Notes under the pieces: model-generated
Told to the model about the DNA's origin: nothing
What the model saw: the letters and a program-made list of their open reading frames with translations, nothing else
Databases searched by the model: none
In this document: positions 24,963 to 33,599 of the stretch, piece after piece
Numbering within the stretch: the stretch's first letter is position 1
Layout: every line of letters begins with the position of its first letter
Translations under genes and position numbers: made by a program
Assembly: GCA_934661375.1 (NCBI GenBank)
Contig: CAKUJH010000013.1
Coordinates: 20,948 to 84,947 of the forward strand
Source: an uncultured Victivallales bacterium
Lineage (GTDB): Bacteria > Verrucomicrobiota > Lentisphaeria > Victivallales > UBA1829
Length of the DNA stretch: 64,000 nt
Direction: 5' to 3'

Positions 24963-26018
24963 TCAGATCCGGTTCAGAATCAGCATACAGTCGCCGTAGC
25001 TGAAGAACCGCATCCGTTCGCGAACCGCATAACGGTAGGCTTCCATGACCAGTTCAAAACCGGCGAAGGAGGAAACCAGCATCAGCAATGTGCTTTTCGG
25101 CAAATGGAAATTGGTCAGCAGCATGTCGGCGGATTTAATCCGGTAAGGCGGATAAATAAAAATCGAAGTGTCCGTTTCCTGCGCATGGAAAAGACCGTCA
25201 TCCCCGATCACCGATTCCAGCACCCGCAGCGAGGTTGTCCCGACCGCGGCAATCTTATGCCCTTCCTGCCGAGCCCGGTTGAGCTGTCCGGCGGCGTCCG
25301 GCGTCAGAATGAAATGTTCGCTGTGCATGGGATGGTCGGCGATATTCTCGACCGTTACCGGCTTGAAAGTCCCCTGCCCCACGTGCAGGGTCAGTTCCGT
25401 TTCGGTAACCCCTTTGGCGGCAAGCTGTTTCAGAATTTCCGAAGTAAAATGCAGTCCGGCAGTCGGAGCCGCCACCGCGCCCGGAGCTTTGGCGTAAACC
25501 GTCTGATAGCGTTCCGCATCCGGCGGTGTGTCCTCGCCGCGGCGGATGTACGGCGGCAGCGGCACATGACCGCACTGACGCAGCGTATTTTCCACATCCG
25601 GTTCACAGAAACGGATCGTGCAGTTGCCGTTTTCCTGTTTGGAAACCAGTTCGACGCCGAAAGAGGAAGGTCCACCGTCACGGTTCAGCAGAGTCAGATG
25701 CGTTCCGCATTCCGTGCGCCGGGTATTCTTCATGAGACAGCTCCAGACGGAACCGTCCACCGGAGTCAGCAGCAGGATTTCCAGTTTGGCACCGGTGTCC
25801 TTGCTGGCGTAAAGCCGGGCACGGATCACGCGCGTATTGTTCAGCGCCAGCAGATCCCCGGCGGAAAAATACTCGGTGATTGCCGCGAAAGGACGGATCA
25901 CCATGGTTCCGGCGGCGGGATCCAGAACCAGCATTCTGGAGTCGCCCCGTTTTTCCGGCGGATGCTGCGCGATCAACTCCTGCGGCAGTTCGTAATCAAA
26001 ATCACTGGTGTGCATCAT
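24963..26018 (-). CDS. queA: S-adenosylmethionine:tRNA ribosyltransferase-isomerase
   Basis: 351 aa enzyme of queuosine biosynthesis that transfers the ribosyl part of SAM to preQ1 at tRNA position 34. Family marks: SDFDYELPQELIAQHPP, RGDSRMLVLD, LLALNNTRVIRARL, TAGLHFTSEILKQL, LHVGQGTFKPV, MHSEHF, GTTSLRVLES and LLTNFHLPKSTLLMLVSSFAG. Full length. The start overlaps the end of glgA by 17 bases. No other queuosine gene is nearby. Confidence 0.96.
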   Translation of the reverse strand: MMHTSDFDYELPQELIAQHPPEKRGDSRMLVLDPAAGTMVIRPFAAITEYFSAGDLLALNNTRVIRARLYASKDTGAKLEILLLTPVDGSVWSCLMKNTRRTECGTHLTLLNRDGGPSSFGVELVSKQENGNCTIRFCEPDVENTLRQCGHVPLPPYIRRGEDTPPDAERYQTVYAKAPGAVAAPTAGLHFTSEILKQLAAKGVTETELTLHVGQGTFKPVTVENIADHPMHSEHFILTPDAAGQLNRARQEGHKIAAVGTTSLRVLESVIGDDGLFHAQETDTSIFIYPPYRIKSADMLLTNFHLPKSTLLMLVSSFAGFELVMEAYRYAVRERMRFFSYGDCMLILNRI

Positions 26019-27471
26019 GATACATCTTCTCGTACTGTGCAGCGGTATGGTTCCAGGAAAAATCTGCGGTCATGCCGTTGCGGCGCATGGCGCGGATTGC
26101 GTCCGGAGATTGACGGTAGACGTCCGCCGCCCAGCGGATGGTATTGCGCAGGGATTCCGGATTCAGATCCCAGAACACAAAGCCGGTCGATTCGTTCAGC
26201 GTCTCCGGCGAATAATTCTTCACGGTATCGGCAAGACCGCCCGTATGCCGGACCACCGGCAGAGTTCCGTAACGCATACTGTACATCTGATTCAGACCGC
26301 AGGGTTCGTAACGGGACGGCATGACAAAGAAATCCGATCCGGCTTCCAGCAGATGGGAATCCGCATCCGACGCATAGCCGATATAAACGGAAAAACGTTT
26401 CGGATAACGGTTTGCCAGATACTGGAAATGCCCTTGCAGACCGGGGTCGCCGGAGCCGATCAGCACAAACTGACTGTCGTCATGATACAGCATGTCTTCC
26501 AGCGAGGCAGCGAAAACATCCAGACCTTTCTGATATGCCAGACGGGACAGCACGCCGAAAACGGGAACATCCGGACGCACCGGCAGACCGAATCGTTTCT
26601 GAAGAGCCGCCTTGCACTGTTTTTTTCCGGCAGGATTATCCGCAGTGAATTGCGCAGGAATCTTTGCATCATCCGCAGGATTCCAGACCTGAATGTCGAT
26701 TCCGTTGGGAATGCCGCAGAGACGTCCCTGACTGGCGCGGTGCCGCAGAGAAGGATCCAGCGAAAAACCGTAATCCGGCGACAGAATCTCCTCGGCATAA
26801 GTCCGGCTCACCGTGCTGACCATGTCCGCACACATGATGCCGCCTTTGAGCAGATTGATGCGGTCATAGAATTCCAGACACTGATAATTGAAATAGTCCC
26901 AGCCCAGACCGGTCCAGTAGATATTCCCCTTGTCGAACACCCCCTGATAACCGATATTGTGAATGGTCATGACCGAACGGCAGCGGCGGAAGGCATCAAG
27001 TTCATTGTACAGCGAACTGCGGAGATACACCGCACACAAGGCGCTGTGCCAGTCGTTGAGATGCAGGATGTCGGGAGTCAGTTTCATTGCCAGCACGCAC
27101 TGCATGGCGGCGCGGGAGAAGAAAATGAAACGCTGCGCATTGTCCGGATATTCCCAGCCGTTCCAGTCATACAGCGTTGCACGGTCGAAATATTTGTTGT
27201 ATTCAATGAAATAATATGTCAGATTCGGTGCAATTTCCTTGTAACGCACCGCCGCCCATTCCGTACCGCCGCCGAAAGGAACTCCGAGCAGATCATGCCG
27301 GCCGTCGAATTCCAGATGAAGCCGTGCGAACTGCTGCGGATAATACGGCATGATGACGCTGACCTGATGTCCGCGTTCCGCCAGAGCAGCGGGAAGCGAT
27401 GCGGAAACGTCCGCCAGTCCGCCGGTTTTGGCGAACGGAACTGATTCACTGGTTGCCCATACAATATTCAT
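26002..27471 (-). CDS. glgA: Glycogen synthase, ADP-glucose type (GT5)
   Basis: 489 aa glycosyltransferase extending alpha-1,4-glucan from ADP-glucose. The N-terminal GT5 domain has FAKTGGLADVSASLP (KxGGL motif, about 14-28). The C-terminal GT1-fold half has the catalytic-site block VMPSRYEPCGLNQMYSMRYG and TGGLADTV. Length is typical (about 477-490). It lies 12 bases behind the rhomboid-like gene and overlaps queA. No other glycogen genes (glgB, glgC, glgP) are in the window. Confidence 0.95.
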   Translation of the reverse strand: MNIVWATSESVPFAKTGGLADVSASLPAALAERGHQVSVIMPYYPQQFARLHLEFDGRHDLLGVPFGGGTEWAAVRYKEIAPNLTYYFIEYNKYFDRATLYDWNGWEYPDNAQRFIFFSRAAMQCVLAMKLTPDILHLNDWHSALCAVYLRSSLYNELDAFRRCRSVMTIHNIGYQGVFDKGNIYWTGLGWDYFNYQCLEFYDRINLLKGGIMCADMVSTVSRTYAEEILSPDYGFSLDPSLRHRASQGRLCGIPNGIDIQVWNPADDAKIPAQFTADNPAGKKQCKAALQKRFGLPVRPDVPVFGVLSRLAYQKGLDVFAASLEDMLYHDDSQFVLIGSGDPGLQGHFQYLANRYPKRFSVYIGYASDADSHLLEAGSDFFVMPSRYEPCGLNQMYSMRYGTLPVVRHTGGLADTVKNYSPETLNESTGFVFWDLNPESLRNTIRWAADVYRQSPDAIRAMRRNGMTADFSWNHTAAQYEKMYHDAHQ

Positions 27472-27483
27472 AGTCCCCTTCCT

Positions 27484-28320
27484 TCAGTTTTTACGGTTCA
27501 TCTGTTCGCGCACCCGTTCCAGCACCTTGACCTCTTCCGGAGTCAGGCTGTTGATTCCCGTGCGGGAAAGTTTATCCAGGATCCGGTCAACTTCCTGCCG
27601 GCTGATATCCGGTTCATCCGTGCGCCGCTTCGGACGCGGGCCGGCGGTAAATTCATACGGGACGGGACGGGCGCGTCCTTCTTTTCCGCCGCCGGTCAGG
27701 AAATCCAGCATGTCCCATTCCACCAGCCGGCGCAGGAACAGACGCATGAACAGGTAGCCGCCCAGGAATCCGCCGACATCCAGCAAAGCAAACGGAGTCA
27801 GACTGCCCATCAGCAGATTCAGCAGCATGAACACGACAGCCATGGTCCGCAGTTTGACCGGGAACAGAATGAACAGCAGATACAGCTGCAGGTTCGGAGC
27901 CGTCATTGCGCTTGCCATGATGATGCCGTTGACCGCTCCGCTGCATCCGAAAACATACGGGCTGCCGAAACGGGACGACAACGCCAGCCACAGGAGATTG
28001 CCCGCCAGTCCGCTGAACAGATACAGTGAAAGAATTTTCCCCGCGCTCAGACGCGGCGTGATGATCGTTCCGAAAATATACAGGGCAAACATTTCAAAAA
28101 ACAGGTTGAATCCGTGAAAATTGACCAGCAGGGAAGAGAACAGACGCCACAGCTGTCCGTCGCGAATCGCAGCCGTAGTCAGAATCAGCAGCCCCAGCAG
28201 TGCTCCTTTCTGGAATGCGACAGCCAGAAAAAACAGCACGTTCACACAGATGATGCCGAACAGCATTTTGCGAGATCCGGTATCCGGACCATCCTGTGTA
28301 TAATTATTGAAAAAACCCAT
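27484..28320 (-). CDS. Rhomboid-family membrane protein, probably catalytically inactive
   Basis: 278 aa from the ATG at 28320, which has GAGGTG five bases upstream; a TTG four codons earlier is less likely. Six or so membrane helices fill residues 18-195, and a charged C-terminal tail follows. The rhomboid serine motif is present (GCSGAVNG, Ser127), but the catalytic His of the late helix is Asp181 (LLDVGGFLGGYL instead of HxGG). The HxxxN pair of the loop helix is replaced by Asn72 and Glu76 (FNLFFEMFALYIFG). This points to an iRhom/derlin-like pseudoprotease. It stands first in the unit with glgA, queA and the ferritin-like gene. Fold is confident, role unknown. Confidence 0.75.
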   Translation of the reverse strand: MGFFNNYTQDGPDTGSRKMLFGIICVNVLFFLAVAFQKGALLGLLILTTAAIRDGQLWRLFSSLLVNFHGFNLFFEMFALYIFGTIITPRLSAGKILSLYLFSGLAGNLLWLALSSRFGSPYVFGCSGAVNGIIMASAMTAPNLQLYLLFILFPVKLRTMAVVFMLLNLLMGSLTPFALLDVGGFLGGYLFMRLFLRRLVEWDMLDFLTGGGKEGRARPVPYEFTAGPRPKRRTDEPDISRQEVDRILDKLSRTGINSLTPEEVKVLERVREQMNRKN

Positions 28321-28423
28321 GTTGCACCTCAATTCTTATATTTTCCGGCAAGTAATATACATCTTTTCCCGTAAAAGTTCAACCGGAAACGTCTTTTTTA
28401 TGACAAAGACTGCCGGAAATCAT

Positions 28424-28451
28424 TTGAAAAAACAATCCGGTCATCTATATT
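28424..28451 (+). promoter_or_regulatory. Promoter of sugar isomerase gene
   Basis: -35 TTGAAA (28424-28429), 16-base spacer, -10 TATATT (28446-28451), 45 bases before the start, which has AAGGAG upstream. Confidence 0.6.
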
Positions 28452-28496
28452 ATTAAAGCTGCTTTTCAACTTCAAGATTCAAAAAGGAGTCTCTTC

Positions 28497-29414
28497 ATGA
28501 GCAGAATTCTGCATTTTCATTACGACTGGGTCTCGCTGGACGATAAACAGTTTCCGCGGATTGTCCGGGAATTTCTGGACAACGGGGCAGACCATTTCGT
28601 CATCACCGAAGATCTGCTGCTGCAGATGATTGAAAATCCGGAACGCAAGGATTTTCTGCATAAAATATGCAAAGACATGAATGTGCATTTTTCCACAGTC
28701 CATGCGTTGTTCGGGCCGAAATGGGATTTGAACATTCCGAATCCGGCAGACCGGGAAAAAATGCTCCGGCATCAGAAAAAAGGAATGCAGATTTCCCGTG
28801 AATTCGGCTGCGTCACCTATACCATTCATGTGGGTGCATACCATTACTGCTATGACCGCATTCCGCTGGAAACGCTGCGTCCGCTGGCGCATCAGGCTCT
28901 GGAAACCCTGATCCCCGAAGCGGAAAAACTCGGCATGATCATTGCTGTTGAAAACAGTTTTGAAATGCCCAATTCCGCCAAAGAAGTCATCGGACTGACC
29001 GATCCCTTCATGTCCAGCCCCGCCATCGGACTCTGTTACGATACCGGACATGCCAACTGCATGGCGTCCGCACCCTGGAAAAAAATGGAGGAGTACGCCC
29101 CCTATTTCCCGGTCTGCTGGTGGGAAAACGGCGTCATTCCGGAAGACGGCGCACTGGAAAAAATGAAAGACCGCATTGTAACCTGTCATATTCACGACAA
29201 CAACGGCTATGCGGATCTGCATGACATGCCCGGCGATGGCACCATCGACTGGAATGCACTGGTTCCTGAACTGAAAAGCTGTCCGAACATAAAAGAATAT
29301 CAGACGGAAGTCGGGCTGGTCGGAGGCAGGAACTGGGCGGGCGTTTCGGCGGCTCCGGCGGGCGGATATTCCATCCGGCGGCTGGTCGATACTTTCCGCA
29401 AACTGGGTTTCTGA
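28497..29414 (+). CDS. Sugar phosphate isomerase/epimerase-like TIM-barrel protein
   Basis: 305 aa AP-endonuclease-2/xylose-isomerase-like barrel. Metal-ligand style motifs are seen: TIHVGAYHY (His), IAVENSFEMPN (Glu), LCYDTGHANCM (Asp, His), VTCHIHDNNGYADLHDMPGDGTID (His-Asp-His) and KEYQTEV (Glu). These are typical of sugar isomerases and epimerases using a divalent metal. Substrate cannot be told. It is monocistronic: own promoter ahead, terminator at 29425-29468 behind. No signal peptide. Confidence 0.86.
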   Translation: MSRILHFHYDWVSLDDKQFPRIVREFLDNGADHFVITEDLLLQMIENPERKDFLHKICKDMNVHFSTVHALFGPKWDLNIPNPADREKMLRHQKKGMQISREFGCVTYTIHVGAYHYCYDRIPLETLRPLAHQALETLIPEAEKLGMIIAVENSFEMPNSAKEVIGLTDPFMSSPAIGLCYDTGHANCMASAPWKKMEEYAPYFPVCWWENGVIPEDGALEKMKDRIVTCHIHDNNGYADLHDMPGDGTIDWNALVPELKSCPNIKEYQTEVGLVGGRNWAGVSAAPAGGYSIRRLVDTFRKLGF

Positions 29415-29424
29415 CCCGCGGAAG

Positions 29425-29468
29425 AAGCGCGTTTTCGTCCGGCATGAAAGGAAAAAAACGCGCTTTTT
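29425..29468 (+). terminator. Rho-independent terminator
   Basis: Arms AAGCGCGTTTT (29425-29435) and AAAACGCGCTT (29455-29465) then T-run; ends the isomerase transcript. Confidence 0.82.
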
Positions 29469-29479
29469 GACTTTTACAT

Positions 29480-29508
29480 TTGCAAAAACGCATCACCCGT
29501 GATACATT
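29480..29508 (+). promoter_or_regulatory. Promoter of purQ with palindrome in spacer
   Basis: -35 TTGCAA (29480-29485), 17-base spacer, -10 TACATT (29503-29508). The spacer carries ATCAC-CC-GTGAT (29492-29503), a perfect 12-bp palindrome that may be a regulator site. Confidence 0.5.
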
Positions 29509-29550
29509 GATGTTTATTATTTATGTCAGATAAAGAAACGGAGAAAGAAT

Positions 29551-30372
29551 ATGCCGGGAAAGAATGATTATTCCAAGGTCAAAGCCCTGATCATCACGGG
29601 CGTGGGTTTGAACTGCGAAAAAGAAACCGCGGCAGCGTTTGAAGCCGCCGGAGCAACTGCTGAACAGATTCATCTGAATGATCTGCTCCACGGCAAACGC
29701 TCCATGAAGGATTTCCATATTCTGGCTTTCATCGGCGGATTTTCCTTCGGCGACCACCTCGGCTCCGGAACCGTTTTCGCCAACCGCGTCAAATTCCGTC
29801 TGCACGGGGAACTTCAGGAATTTGTCAAAGCGGGGAAACTCGTCATCGGCATCTGCAACGGTTTCCAGACCCTGACCCGTTTGGGACTCGCCCCTGCCCT
29901 CGACGGCAAATATTTCGAACAGCAGACGGCGCTGACACATAACGATTCCGGCGTGTTCCGCGATGACTGGGTCTCCCTCAAAGCCAATCCCGCGTGCCCC
30001 TGCGTTTTCACCAAAGGCATTGATGTGTTCCGTCTGCCGATCCGGCACGGCGAAGGAAAATTCGTGGCGGAACCGGAAGTGCTTCAGCGCATTGAAGCGG
30101 AAAATCTGGTTGCATTGCGTTACTGTGCCGCTGACGGCTCCGCGCCGAAAGGATTCCCCGAAAACCCGAACGGCTCACTGAATGACATCGCGGGCATCTG
30201 CGACACGACCGGACGCATTTTCGGTCTCATGCCGCACCCGGAAGCCTTCCTTTCCCCGTACAACGCGCCCGACTGGCAGACCCAGAAACTCAACGGCAAG
30301 CTGCCTGAATGGGGCGAAGGCAAAATCATTTTCGACAACGCGGTTCGTTTTGCCGCGGAAAATCTGCTGTGA
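29551..30372 (+). CDS. purQ: Phosphoribosylformylglycinamidine synthase, glutaminase subunit
   Basis: 273 aa class I glutamine amidotransferase supplying ammonia for FGAM formation in purine synthesis. The nucleophile Cys102 lies in GICNGFQ, and the His-Glu pair in GLMPHPEAF at about 227. GGFSFGDHLGSGTVFAN is the PurQ oxyanion region. It is longer than the short PurQ of PurLQS systems (about 225), with an extra C-terminal segment (WQTQKLNGKLPEWGEG). No purL or purS is in the window. UDP-glucose dehydrogenase starts 29 bases later. Confidence 0.93.
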   Translation: MPGKNDYSKVKALIITGVGLNCEKETAAAFEAAGATAEQIHLNDLLHGKRSMKDFHILAFIGGFSFGDHLGSGTVFANRVKFRLHGELQEFVKAGKLVIGICNGFQTLTRLGLAPALDGKYFEQQTALTHNDSGVFRDDWVSLKANPACPCVFTKGIDVFRLPIRHGEGKFVAEPEVLQRIEAENLVALRYCAADGSAPKGFPENPNGSLNDIAGICDTTGRIFGLMPHPEAFLSPYNAPDWQTQKLNGKLPEWGEGKIIFDNAVRFAAENLL

Positions 30373-30401
30373 ACTGAATATAAACCACGGAGTACTGCAC
30401 C

Positions 30402-31778
30402 ATGAATCCGAAATCCATTCTCTGCATCGGCGCCGGTTATGTCGGAGGGCCGACCATGGCCATGATTGCCGCCAAGTGTCCTGATTATAAAGTAACGGTG
30501 GCGGATATCAATGCCCAGAGAATTGCAGGATGGAATTCGGACAATCTGCCGATCTACGAACCGGGTCTGAAAGAACTGGTGGAACAATCCCGCGGACGCA
30601 ATCTGTTTTTCACTACGGATGTGGAAAAGGGCATCAAAGAAGCCCATATCATTTTCGTGAGTGTGAACACGCCAACCAAAACTTTCGGGTCCGGCGCCGG
30701 CAAAGCCGCCGACCTGCAATACTGGGAAAAATCCGCCCGGCTGATTGCGGAAATCGCGGAAGACGACAAGATTGTGGTGGAAAAAAGCACTCTTCCGGTG
30801 CGCGCCGCGGAAGCCATTCACCGGATTCTGCAGTCCAATTCCAAAGGACTGAATTTTTCCGTGCTGTCCAACCCGGAATTCCTCGCGGAAGGGACTGCCG
30901 TTTCCGACCTGGAAGCTCCGGACCGCGTCCTGATCGGTTCCATGGTCACGCCGGAAGGACACGAAGCGCTGGAGGAACTGGTGAGCATTTATGCCCGCTG
31001 GATCCCGCGCGAACGCATCATCACGACCAATGTCTGGAGCAGTGAAATGTCCAAGCTGGTTTCCAATGCCATGCTGGCTCAGCGGATTTCTTCCATCAAC
31101 AGCATCTCCGCCCTGTGCGAAAAAACCGGAGCGGATATTTCGGAAGTTTCCCATGCGGTCGGACTGGACAAGCGGGTCGGCTCCCGTTTTCTGAAAGCGG
31201 GCGTCGGATTCGGCGGTTCCTGCTTCAAAAAAGACATTCTGAATCTGGTCTATCTGTGCGAAACCTTCAATCTGCATGAAGTTGCGGAATATTGGGAACA
31301 GGTTGTCCGGATGAACGACTATCAGGAACGCAGATTCGCGGAGCGGGTGGTGAAAAATATGTTCAACACCATTTCCGGAAAAAAGATTGCGGTGTTCGGG
31401 TTCGCGTTCAAAGCGGATACCGGCGACACCCGCGAATCTCCGGCGATTTATATTTCGCGTCTGCTGCTGAACGAACACGCCAACCTGGCGATTTACGATC
31501 CCAAAGCCATTCCCAATGCCCGGATTGACCTCGGCGATGTCAAAGCCGGTGTGGAATACTGTTCCGATCCGTATGAAGCCGTGCGCGGTGCTCATGCCAT
31601 TGTCCTGATTACGGACTGGAAGGAATTCACCGCCTATGACTACCGCAAAATCTTCGACTTGATGGAAAAACCGGCATTCATTTTTGACGGACGCAATCTG
31701 CTGGACCATGAAAAACTTTATGAAACCGGCTTCAATGTCTATCCGCTCGGCAAACCCGAACTGACTCATTTCGAATAA
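30402..31778 (+). CDS. UDP-glucose 6-dehydrogenase, animal-type
   Basis: 458 aa NAD-dependent enzyme making UDP-glucuronate. Rossmann start [67 protein letters not shown], catalytic Cys274 in FGGSCFKKD, and [15 protein letters not shown]. These strings, and a length of 458, resemble the eukaryotic enzyme (human catalytic Cys276) much more than the common bacterial Ugd/TuaD type of about 390-440 aa. UDP-glucuronate feeds capsule, LPS or uronic glycans. Probably read with purQ. The animal-like form is known from some bacteria, so recent transfer is not implied by this alone. Confidence 0.93.
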   Translation: MNPKSILCIGAGYVGGPTMAMIAAKCPDYKVTVADINAQRIAGWNSDNLPIYEPGLKELVEQSRGRNLFFTTDVEKGIKEAHIIFVSVNTPTKTFGSGAGKAADLQYWEKSARLIAEIAEDDKIVVEKSTLPVRAAEAIHRILQSNSKGLNFSVLSNPEFLAEGTAVSDLEAPDRVLIGSMVTPEGHEALEELVSIYARWIPRERIITTNVWSSEMSKLVSNAMLAQRISSINSISALCEKTGADISEVSHAVGLDKRVGSRFLKAGVGFGGSCFKKDILNLVYLCETFNLHEVAEYWEQVVRMNDYQERRFAERVVKNMFNTISGKKIAVFGFAFKADTGDTRESPAIYISRLLLNEHANLAIYDPKAIPNARIDLGDVKAGVEYCSDPYEAVRGAHAIVLITDWKEFTAYDYRKIFDLMEKPAFIFDGRNLLDHEKLYETGFNVYPLGKPELTHFE

Positions 31779-31802
31779 GGTTTCAGCTGCTTGTGTTTTC
31801 CC

Positions 31803-31839
31803 GCCGGGAAATGACTGCTTCGGAGCATTCTTTCCCGGC
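31803..31839. terminator. Hairpin between convergent genes
   Basis: GCCGGGAAA / TTTCCCGGC with an inner TGCT-TCGG-AGCA stem capped by a stable TTCG-like loop. It lies between the UDP-glucose dehydrogenase and methyltransferase ends. No T-run follows, so it is a bidirectional hairpin rather than a textbook terminator. Confidence 0.55.
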
Positions 31840-31853
31840 AAATTTGTATGTGG

Positions 31854-32603
31854 TCAGACTTTCACGGCACGGGTTGCCCAGAATGTCTGAATCCCGTGTT
31901 CATGAAGATTTCCGCTGCCGCCGGTATCGCCATAGATTCCGGTCAGCTGAAATCCGGCAGACAGCTGTCCGCCGATCAAATCGTCTATGGAATGGGAAAA
32001 CTGATAACCGCCGCCGCTTTCCGCAAGGGCTTTCCGGTGCAATTCATTTTTCAGCGGGTTGAACGGCAGGGTATATTCCAGTTTTGTTTCCGTTTCGTCA
32101 AAAGCAAAACAGAAACCGTTGTCCATTCCGGCAAGCAGAACTCCGCCGGTTTTCAGTACCCGGCTGCATTCTTTCCAGATCGGCAGCATGTTTTCTGCAT
32201 AACAGTTTGCCACAGGGAAAAAAATCAGATCAAAGAAACTGTCCGAAAACGGCAGAGTTTTTGTCATATCCCCATAAACAATATCTATCGGATATTTTTC
32301 TCTGGCGGCAACCATGCGTTCCGTTTCCAGCTGTGCTTTGGAATAATCCAGAACCGTTACTTTCGCCTGAAGCGCAGCAAAAACCGGCATTTGCTGTCCG
32401 CCGCCGCTGGCAAGACCAAGAATCTGTTTTCCTTTGACGCTGCCGATCCATTCATGCGGAACGGGCCGTGTGGGAGTCAGCAGGACATTCCATTCGCCGT
32501 TTTCAGCCGCGGCATACACTTCATGGGAAACCGGAATGCCCCACGCCCAGCCGTTTTTGCACCAGCCGTCAATAATTCCGGCATTGACATCCTGATAATT
32601 CAT
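31854..32603 (-). CDS. Class I SAM-dependent methyltransferase
   Basis: 249 aa methyltransferase with the Rossmann core: motif I ILGLASGGGQQMPVFAA, the acidic strand end VTVLDYSKAQLE, the VYGDMTK loop and LKTGGVLLAGMDNG. The type resembles small-molecule methyltransferases of the UbiE/Methyltransf_11 group. Acceptor unknown. It is downstream of lacI (30 bases) in the uxaB-uxaA-lacI unit, although a methyltransferase has no known part in hexuronate breakdown. Confidence 0.86.
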   Translation of the reverse strand: MNYQDVNAGIIDGWCKNGWAWGIPVSHEVYAAAENGEWNVLLTPTRPVPHEWIGSVKGKQILGLASGGGQQMPVFAALQAKVTVLDYSKAQLETERMVAAREKYPIDIVYGDMTKTLPFSDSFFDLIFFPVANCYAENMLPIWKECSRVLKTGGVLLAGMDNGFCFAFDETETKLEYTLPFNPLKNELHRKALAESGGGYQFSHSIDDLIGGQLSAGFQLTGIYGDTGGSGNLHEHGIQTFWATRAVKV

Positions 32604-32633
32604 GTGACTGATCCTTCAATGAAAATTTCCGTT

Positions 32634-33596
32634 TCAGGAACTCATGCGGCGGATAAATTTTGTCCGGAACGTCATTTTGACCGGTTCGGACGGTTTTTCA
32701 TCCACGATCGAAACAATGGCACGGTCCAGTTCCTCCACGGGGTGTGCCACCGTACTGAGGGAAGGATAGAACAGACGTCCGCTGATTTCATCGTCAAAAC
32801 CGATGACGGCAATCCGTTCCGGCACCGGAATCTTATGCGCCGCCGCATAATGAAGAAATCCCAGAGCCATCCGGTCCGTATCGAAAAAAACCGCATCGGC
32901 ATCGGTCCGCAAAATACCGGGAGCCTGTGCCAGACCGTCAATGAAAGTGCCGCAGCCTTCCATGCGGATCAGTTTCGGGCGTTTGTTTTCCGGAGTGGAA
33001 GCGAAAGCTTCCTGCAATCCTTTTTCCCGCGAGTCCAGAGAACCGCAGCGGAGAATACATTTCTTGCCTTCTGCAATCAAAGTGGAAATGGCGTCCCGGA
33101 TACCGGTGGCGCGGTTGATTTCCAGTGCATGACCTTTCACCTCGCGTTCCTGATCCACATAGATCGGAGTCAGCGGATAACGGTCAAACAGTTCTTCCAG
33201 CGAAGTGTCTTCCGGAGTGGGTTTGAACATAGTGACAACCACGAAATCCACCACGCCGGACCACTCGGCAAAAAGTTTTTCCAGCGTACCGGGATTGGTG
33301 TCATAGCAGCCGACAATCGGGTAATAGCCGCGCGATTCCAGACGGATTTCCAGATCCAGCAGTTTCTGCATGAAAACCTCATGCGTAATCCGGGAACAGA
33401 GAATTCCCACGAATTTCGACCGGTTCAGCCGTAAATTGCGCGCTGCCATGTTGGGGGTGTAATTGTATTCACGCGCCAGACGCATGACCAGTTCCCGTTT
33501 GTCGTCCTGGACATGTGCCTGGTTTTTCAGAACACGGCTGACCGTCCGGATGGACAATCCGGAAAGTTCAGCCAGCTGTTTGAGCGTAACTGCCAT
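32634..33596 (-). CDS. LacI-family regulator, likely of the hexuronate operon
   Basis: 320 aa repressor. N-terminal HTH MAVTLKQLAELSGLSIRTVS and hinge NMAARNLRLNRSKFVGIL, then a periplasmic-binding-protein-like sensor (IAVIGFDDEISGRLFYPSLS). It is encoded three bases after the uxaA stop, so it is cotranscribed with uxaB-uxaA. The 14-bp palindrome with central CG in the uxaB promoter (36606-36619) is of the LacI-family kind, so negative autoregulation with release by a hexuronate-derived inducer is the straightforward inference. Confidence 0.9.
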   Translation of the reverse strand: MAVTLKQLAELSGLSIRTVSRVLKNQAHVQDDKRELVMRLAREYNYTPNMAARNLRLNRSKFVGILCSRITHEVFMQKLLDLEIRLESRGYYPIVGCYDTNPGTLEKLFAEWSGVVDFVVVTMFKPTPEDTSLEELFDRYPLTPIYVDQEREVKGHALEINRATGIRDAISTLIAEGKKCILRCGSLDSREKGLQEAFASTPENKRPKLIRMEGCGTFIDGLAQAPGILRTDADAVFFDTDRMALGFLHYAAAHKIPVPERIAVIGFDDEISGRLFYPSLSTVAHPVEELDRAIVSIVDEKPSEPVKMTFRTKFIRRMSS

Positions 33597-33599
33597 ATT

